From CAVRTM01 sp963696105 (GTDB taxonomy: Bacteria > Actinomycetota > Actinomycetes > Actinomycetales > Dermatophilaceae), in contig CAVOIP010000005.1 of NCBI GenBank assembly GCA_963696105.1, positions 558,001-622,000 of the forward strand: a DNA stretch of 64,000 bases, given 5' to 3'. Of this stretch, positions 60,229 through 64,000 are shown one piece after another (positions within the stretch are counted from its first letter, which is position 1; each line of letters begins with the position of its first letter). The notes beneath the pieces were generated by a model that saw only the letters and a program-made list of their open reading frames with translations, was not told the DNA's origin and ran no database searches. The translations under genes were made by a program, and so were the position numbers.

Positions 60229-61107
60229 CGGCATCGCGACGAGCAGCGCCGGCACGTCGGCGGGCGCGACGTGCCCGTCCACGACGGCCGCGAGGATCCC
60301 GTGGGCCACGCGCATGCCGGCAGCGAGGGTCTGCGGGTGGTCCCAGGCCACGGCCGGCCCCAGGGCGGGGTAGTCGCGCAGCCGGACGAACCAGGGACAG
60401 GCCCGGCTCTTGCCCAGCGGGACGAACAGCACGCTCCAGGGCAGCCCGTCGGCCGCGTCGACGCCGGTGAGCAGCACCCACGGGTGCACCCGGCCGTCGA
60501 CCTCCTGCTCGCCGGTCGCGCCGGGGGCCTGCACCGTGAGGTCCCGCGCGGAGATCGGGGCGCGCCAGAAGACCCCGCCGTAGCCCGCGCCCGGCTCGCC
60601 GCGGACGGCCGGGCTGGCGAGGACGACGGGGTGGTCCAGAGGGTTGGTGAGCCGGGTGGAGTGCCGCAGCACCCAGGCGCCGGGCCACCCCGGCACCGGG
60701 CGGCCTGTGACGTGACGACGTTCGAGCAGCAGCGGCGTGCCGGACCGGCCGACCCAGCGGACGTCCAGCCGGAAACCGGCGTCCGCCGCCACGCAGGTCA
60801 CCACGTCCTGCCGGCCGTGGTCGTGCAGCTCGCGGTAGCCCGCGCCCGAGACGAAGGTCGGGCCGCCCCAGAGGTTGGTGTCCTGCACCAACGGCAGCGC
60901 TGCGCCGACCCCGAGGTGGTGCCGGTGGTCGGCCGGCTCGTCCTCGGTGACCAGCAGCCCGCCCATCGTGCGCACCGGGTGCAGGTGCGGACGCGGCACG
61001 AGCCGCTGCGGGAGCACGGACCCCTCGCGCAGCTCGGCCACGACGCAGGACCCGACGGTCAGGCGTCCGAGGAGGTCGTCGGCGCGCAGGTCTGTCACCT
61101 CCCCCAT
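60223..61107 (-). CDS. PmoA-related (DUF6807) protein
   Basis: 294 residues, all-beta. HLHPVRTMGGLLVTEDEPADHRHHLGVGAALPLV, of which DHRHHLGVG is diagnostic, WGGPTFV, then HHSTRLTNP-like VLRHSTRLTNPLDHPVVL, YGGVFWRAPIS, and GLPWSVLFVP, with WFVRLRDYPALGPAVAWDH. This fold is named after methane oxygenase PmoA by annotation history only; members look like sugar-mutarotase or carbohydrate-binding proteins, and no oxygenase role should be inferred. ATG 61107. Function unknown. Confidence 0.7.
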   Translation of the reverse strand: MGEVTDLRADDLLGRLTVGSCVVAELREGSVLPQRLVPRPHLHPVRTMGGLLVTEDEPADHRHHLGVGAALPLVQDTNLWGGPTFVSGAGYRELHDHGRQDVVTCVAADAGFRLDVRWVGRSGTPLLLERRHVTGRPVPGWPGAWVLRHSTRLTNPLDHPVVLASPAVRGEPGAGYGGVFWRAPISARDLTVQAPGATGEQEVDGRVHPWVLLTGVDAADGLPWSVLFVPLGKSRACPWFVRLRDYPALGPAVAWDHPQTLAAGMRVAHGILAAVVDGHVAPADVPALLVAMPR

Positions 61108-61162
61108 CGTGCCACCGGGCCCGTCGCCTCGCCCCCGGCCGCCCTGCCGCACCTGGGCACGG

Positions 61163-62011
61163 TCACCGCCGTCTCTGGCAGCGGCCGCACCAGAACAGGT
61201 TGCGCCCGGCGGCGAGCCGGGTCCGGATCTTCGCCCCGCAGACCCGGCACGGCTCGCCGGTGCGCTTGTAGACCCAGTAGCGGCGCTCCATCGGGCGCAC
61301 GGCGCCGGTCGTGTCGTACTCCACCTTGGCCGCCTCGACCTGGTCCTCCATCGTGATGATCTGGCCGGAGGCGACGCCCAGCGGCATCAGGTCCACGACG
61401 TCCTCCCAGATCGCGGCCCAGGTGGCCGGCCGGATCTCGGTGCCGGGCCGGAAGGGGTCCACCCGGTGCCGGAACAGCAGCTCGCAGCGGTAGACGTTGC
61501 CGATCCCGGCGAGCACCGCCTGGTCCATCAGCAGCTCCCCGATCGGGCGCCGGCTGCGGTGGATCATGCGCCACGCCACCTCGGGGTCGGCCCCCGGGCG
61601 CAGCGGGTCGGGGCCGAGGCGGGAGTGCACCGACTCGATCTCCTCGGGAGTGACGACGGCGCACAGGTTCGGCCCGCGCAGGTCGCTGACGTAGGTGTCG
61701 TTCAGCAGCCGCAGGCGCACGGCACCCTTGACCGCGACCTCGTGCGGCGGCCTGCCCGGGTCGGTGCGACGGCGGTGCTGCTGCACCGACATCTTGCCGA
61801 TCAGGCCGAGGTGGACGTGCAGCCAGACGTCACCGCCGAACTCGGCGAACAGGTGCTTGCCCCAGGCCGAGGCCTCCAGCATCACCAGGCCGTCCAGCAG
61901 CGCCGCGCCGTCCTCGAACCGTCCCTGCGGGCTCGACGCCGCGACCGTCGTACCGGCGAAGGCGTGGTGCACCCGCCCTGCCAGCGCGTGCAGGGTGTGT
62001 CCCTCGGGCAT
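61163..62011 (-). CDS. Fpg/Nei family DNA glycosylase
   Basis: 282 residues. Mature N-terminus Pro2-Glu3 (MPEGHTLHAL) gives the catalytic secondary amine; GKHLFAEF holds the Lys of the beta-turn, an H2TH domain follows (MDQAVLAGIGNVYRCELLF), and a zinc finger closes the protein with CRVCG and WCGRC. The PEGHT start is that of the Nei type (endonuclease VIII, oxidised pyrimidines) rather than MutM (PELPE). It lies three bases after the ku stop, so both are in one operon. Confidence 0.92.
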   Translation of the reverse strand: MPEGHTLHALAGRVHHAFAGTTVAASSPQGRFEDGAALLDGLVMLEASAWGKHLFAEFGGDVWLHVHLGLIGKMSVQQHRRRTDPGRPPHEVAVKGAVRLRLLNDTYVSDLRGPNLCAVVTPEEIESVHSRLGPDPLRPGADPEVAWRMIHRSRRPIGELLMDQAVLAGIGNVYRCELLFRHRVDPFRPGTEIRPATWAAIWEDVVDLMPLGVASGQIITMEDQVEAAKVEYDTTGAVRPMERRYWVYKRTGEPCRVCGAKIRTRLAAGRNLFWCGRCQRRR

Positions 62012-62014
62012 CGG

Positions 62015-63058
62015 TCAGCTCGCTGCCTTCTTGCGGGGCGCCTCGTCGGCCGAGGCCGACTTCTTGGTGGCCTTGCGGGCCGGCGCGCTCTTGCGAGCGG
62101 CCGTCTTCTTCGCCGGCGCGGTCTTCTTCGCGGCGGCCTTCCGGGCGGGCGCCTTGCGCGCGGGCGTCCTGTCCTCCTGCGGCTCGTCACCGCCTGCGTC
62201 GTCACCGCCCGCGTCGTCACCGCCCTCGGCACGGCCCGCACCGTCACCGGCCGCGTCCGTGCCGGTCGGCTCGCCGCGGGCGGCCTTGGCCCGCTCCACG
62301 CTGCGCTGCAGCGCGGCGAGCAGGTCGACCACCTCGCCGGCACCGTCCTCGGCCGGACCGGCGACCTCCTGGACCTCCCCGCCCTCGAGCTTGGCCCGGA
62401 CCACGGCCTCGACGGCCTGCTCGTAGTCGTCCTCGTAGTCGCCCGGGTCGTAGTCCCCGGCCAGGGACTCCACCAGCATGTTGGCCATCTTGAGCTCGGC
62501 CGGCTTGGCGGCGCTCTCGGCGTCGCCGAGGTTGGCCAGCTCGGGTGAGCGGACCTCGTCCGGCCACAGCATGGTCTGCATCACGATGACGTCGTCGCGC
62601 ACCCGCAGCACCGCGACCGTCATCCGGGTGCGGATCGACACGGTGACGACGGCCATCCGGTCGGCCGCCTTGAGCGCGTCGCGCAGCAGGGCATACGGCT
62701 TGGCCGCGGCCTTGTCGGGCTCGAGGTAGTAGGACTTCTCCAGCAGCATCGGGTCGATCTGGTCGGCCGGCACGAACTTCTCCACCGCGATCTCGCGACT
62801 GCTGCTCACCGGCAGCTCGGCGAGGTCCTCATCGGTGAGGACGACCATCTGGCCGTCCTCGGTCTCGTAACCCTTGGCGATGTCGTCGTACGCGACCTGC
62901 TCGCCGTCGATGCTGCACACCCGTTGGTACTTGATCCGCCCGCCGTCGGTGCGGTGGACCTGGCGGAACTGCACGTCGTGGTTCTCGGTCGCGCTGTAGA
63001 GCCGCACCGGCACGTTGACCAGCCCGAACGAGACGGCACCCTTCCAGATGGCACGCAC
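62015..63058 (-). CDS. ku: Non-homologous end-joining protein Ku
   Basis: 347 residues. MRAIWKGAVSFGLVNVPVRLYSATE starts the beta-barrel ring that threads DNA ends (key part WKGAVSFGLVNVPV), VQFRQVHRTDGGRIKYQRVCSIDG and YYLEPDKAAAKPYALLRDAL follow. From residue 272 the protein is a Lys/Ala/Pro-rich tail like histone H1, typical of actinobacterial Ku and used to slide on DNA. GTG 63058 with GGAGGAA upstream. Divergent from the LigD-type ligase. Confidence 0.95.
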   Translation of the reverse strand: MRAIWKGAVSFGLVNVPVRLYSATENHDVQFRQVHRTDGGRIKYQRVCSIDGEQVAYDDIAKGYETEDGQMVVLTDEDLAELPVSSSREIAVEKFVPADQIDPMLLEKSYYLEPDKAAAKPYALLRDALKAADRMAVVTVSIRTRMTVAVLRVRDDVIVMQTMLWPDEVRSPELANLGDAESAAKPAELKMANMLVESLAGDYDPGDYEDDYEQAVEAVVRAKLEGGEVQEVAGPAEDGAGEVVDLLAALQRSVERAKAARGEPTGTDAAGDGAGRAEGGDDAGGDDAGGDEPQEDRTPARKAPARKAAAKKTAPAKKTAARKSAPARKATKKSASADEAPRKKAAS

Positions 63059-63104
63059 AGGTCTGATTCCTCCGGCTCTCGTCAGCGAGGGGGCTTCCTG
63101 CGGT

Positions 63105-63110
63105 CAGGAT
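63105..63110 (+). promoter_or_regulatory. Possible leaderless -10 of the ligase
   Basis: CAGGAT lies six bases before ATG 63117. It keeps the conserved second A and last T of the -10 box. Confidence 0.3.
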
Positions 63111-63116
63111 GGACCC

Positions 63117-64000
63117 ATGCGCCCCATGCTGGCTAGTCAGGGAACCACGGTACCCACCGGCCCGGCCTGGGCACACGAGATCAAGTGGGACGGCATGCGC
63201 GTGCTGGCGGACGTGCGCGAGGGCCGGCTGACCCTGGCCTCGCGCAACGAGAAGGACGTGACCGCGAGCTTTCCCGAGCTCGGCGGACTCGGCGCGCTGT
63301 TCGCGGACATGCTCCTGGACGGCGAGGTCGTGGCCCTCGACGGCGGCGTCCCCTCGTTCGGCGCGCTCGCCGAGCGCATGCACGTGCAGGACGCCCGCCG
63401 CGCCGCGGCGCTGTCGGCCACGCGACCGGTCACCTACATGGTCTTCGACCTCCTGCGCCTGTACGGCGTCGACCTCACCCGCCGCCCGCTGGCCGACCGC
63501 CGCGCCACCCTGGAGCGGCTGGACCTGCAGGGCCCGTTCTGGCGGGTGCCGCCGACGTACGACGACGGGCTGGTCCTGCAGGAGGCGACCCTCGAGCAGG
63601 GGCTGGAGGGCGTCGTGAGCAAGAAGCTCGCCTCGACGTACACGCCGGCGCGGCGCAGCAGCGAGTGGCTGAAGTTCCCGCACCGGGCGGCGACGTCCGT
63701 GGTCGTGGGCGGCTGGCGGCGCGAGGTGGACAGCGACTCGAGGCTGGGGGCGCTGCTGGTCGGGGCCCCGACCGCGGACGGGCTGCGCTACCTGGGCCGG
63801 GTCGGCAGTGGGCTTGCCGGGCGCGCGCAGGACGCGGTGCTGGAGGCGCTGACGCCGCTGGCGGCCGATACGTCGCCGTTTGCCGACCCCGTGCCCCGGG
63901 TAGACGCGACCGGCGCGGCGTGGGTGCGTCCGCAGGTCGTGGTGGACGTCAGGGCGCTGGGGCTGTCCTCCGGCGGGCGGCTGCGGCAGCCGTCGTACGT
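63117..64000 (+). CDS. ATP-dependent DNA ligase (LigD ligase-domain type), 5' part
   Basis: 294 codons are visible; the gene runs off the window. MLASQGTTVPTGPAWAHEIKWDGMRVLADV has the nucleotidyl Lys23 in EIKWDGMR. LDGEVVALD, FDLLRLYGVDL, EGVVSKKL and EWLKFPH are motifs III to V, then the OB-fold region begins (VVGGWRREVDSDSRLGALLVG). No polymerase or nuclease domain precedes it, so this is either a stand-alone LigD ligase or the start of a protein with the polymerase domain further right. Divergent from ku, with which it should act in end joining. Confidence 0.92.
   Translation, partial: MRPMLASQGTTVPTGPAWAHEIKWDGMRVLADVREGRLTLASRNEKDVTASFPELGGLGALFADMLLDGEVVALDGGVPSFGALAERMHVQDARRAAALSATRPVTYMVFDLLRLYGVDLTRRPLADRRATLERLDLQGPFWRVPPTYDDGLVLQEATLEQGLEGVVSKKLASTYTPARRSSEWLKFPHRAATSVVVGGWRREVDSDSRLGALLVGAPTADGLRYLGRVGSGLAGRAQDAVLEALTPLAADTSPFADPVPRVDATGAAWVRPQVVVDVRALGLSSGGRLRQPSY

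Noticed and set aside
60223..61107. Methane monooxygenase subunit PmoA
   Set aside because: The family name is historical. The protein is soluble and beta-rich with no membrane helices or copper-site pattern, and no pmoB or pmoC is present.

Overview
This is one contiguous, very GC-rich chromosomal segment. The coding style (GTG and TTG starts, GTGA/ATGA stop-start overlaps, long antisense shadow frames), the WhiB-family regulator, the CobA-HemD fusion, the menaquinone genes and the Ku/LigD repair pair point to a high-GC actinobacterium. Gene order agrees, from memory, with three Mycobacterium tuberculosis neighbourhoods (guaB3-guaB2-whiB3-groEL1-groES; the ppx-proC-galE2-hemACDB-hemL-ccs-men block; radA-disA-mutY...clpC). 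A Nocardioides-like genus is my best guess, but the sequence alone does not prove it. I see no rRNA, tRNA, CRISPR array, insertion sequence or prophage.

Layout. 1-4501: an envelope or glycolipid-type cluster with a GT2 end, a glycosyltransferase-methyltransferase fusion, a membrane molybdopterin oxidoreductase and a GT87-like polytopic transferase. 4449-7128: guaB3 and guaB. 7419-10311: WhiB3/WhiD-like regulator, an S4 protein, and groES-groEL under two CIRCE operators. 10527-18403: methyltransferase, GNAT, an unusual repeat array, and menaquinone genes menC, menB, menE and menA. 18656-25720: NADPH oxidoreductase, then the system II cytochrome c maturation operon (tlpA, ccdA, resB, ccsB) behind hemL. 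25785-32880: MarR/YceI, then rex-hemA-hemC-hemD-hemB read leftwards from a Rex operator. 33039-47445: glutaredoxin, HAD phosphatase, acyltransferase, epimerase, tiny ribosomal protein bS22, an excisionase-like HTH, AcuC deacetylase, RCK protein, cation exporter, proC, proline dehydrogenase and Ppx/GppA. 47579-54787: Cys-rich protein, methyltransferase, radA, disA, mutY, gluconate permease and kinase. 55348-64000: argA, SDR, SMR exporter, clpC, PmoA-like protein, Fpg/Nei glycosylase, Ku, and a LigD-type ligase running off the edge.

The genes are mostly housekeeping modules: guanine nucleotides, protein folding and proteolysis, menaquinone plus heme plus cytochrome c (respiration), and DNA repair with c-di-AMP signalling. 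Respiratory redox state (Rex) and heat stress (HrcA/CIRCE, a possible HAIR box) have visible operators.

Two window-wide features stand out. At least 19 genes start 6 or 7 bases downstream of a TANNNT -10 box, as expected for leaderless mRNAs; two of these are tiny ORFs coupled by ATGA to the next gene. Six conserved genes (guaB, groEL, ccsB, resB, proC, clpC) each carry one single-base frameshift, which looks like assembly error rather than biology.
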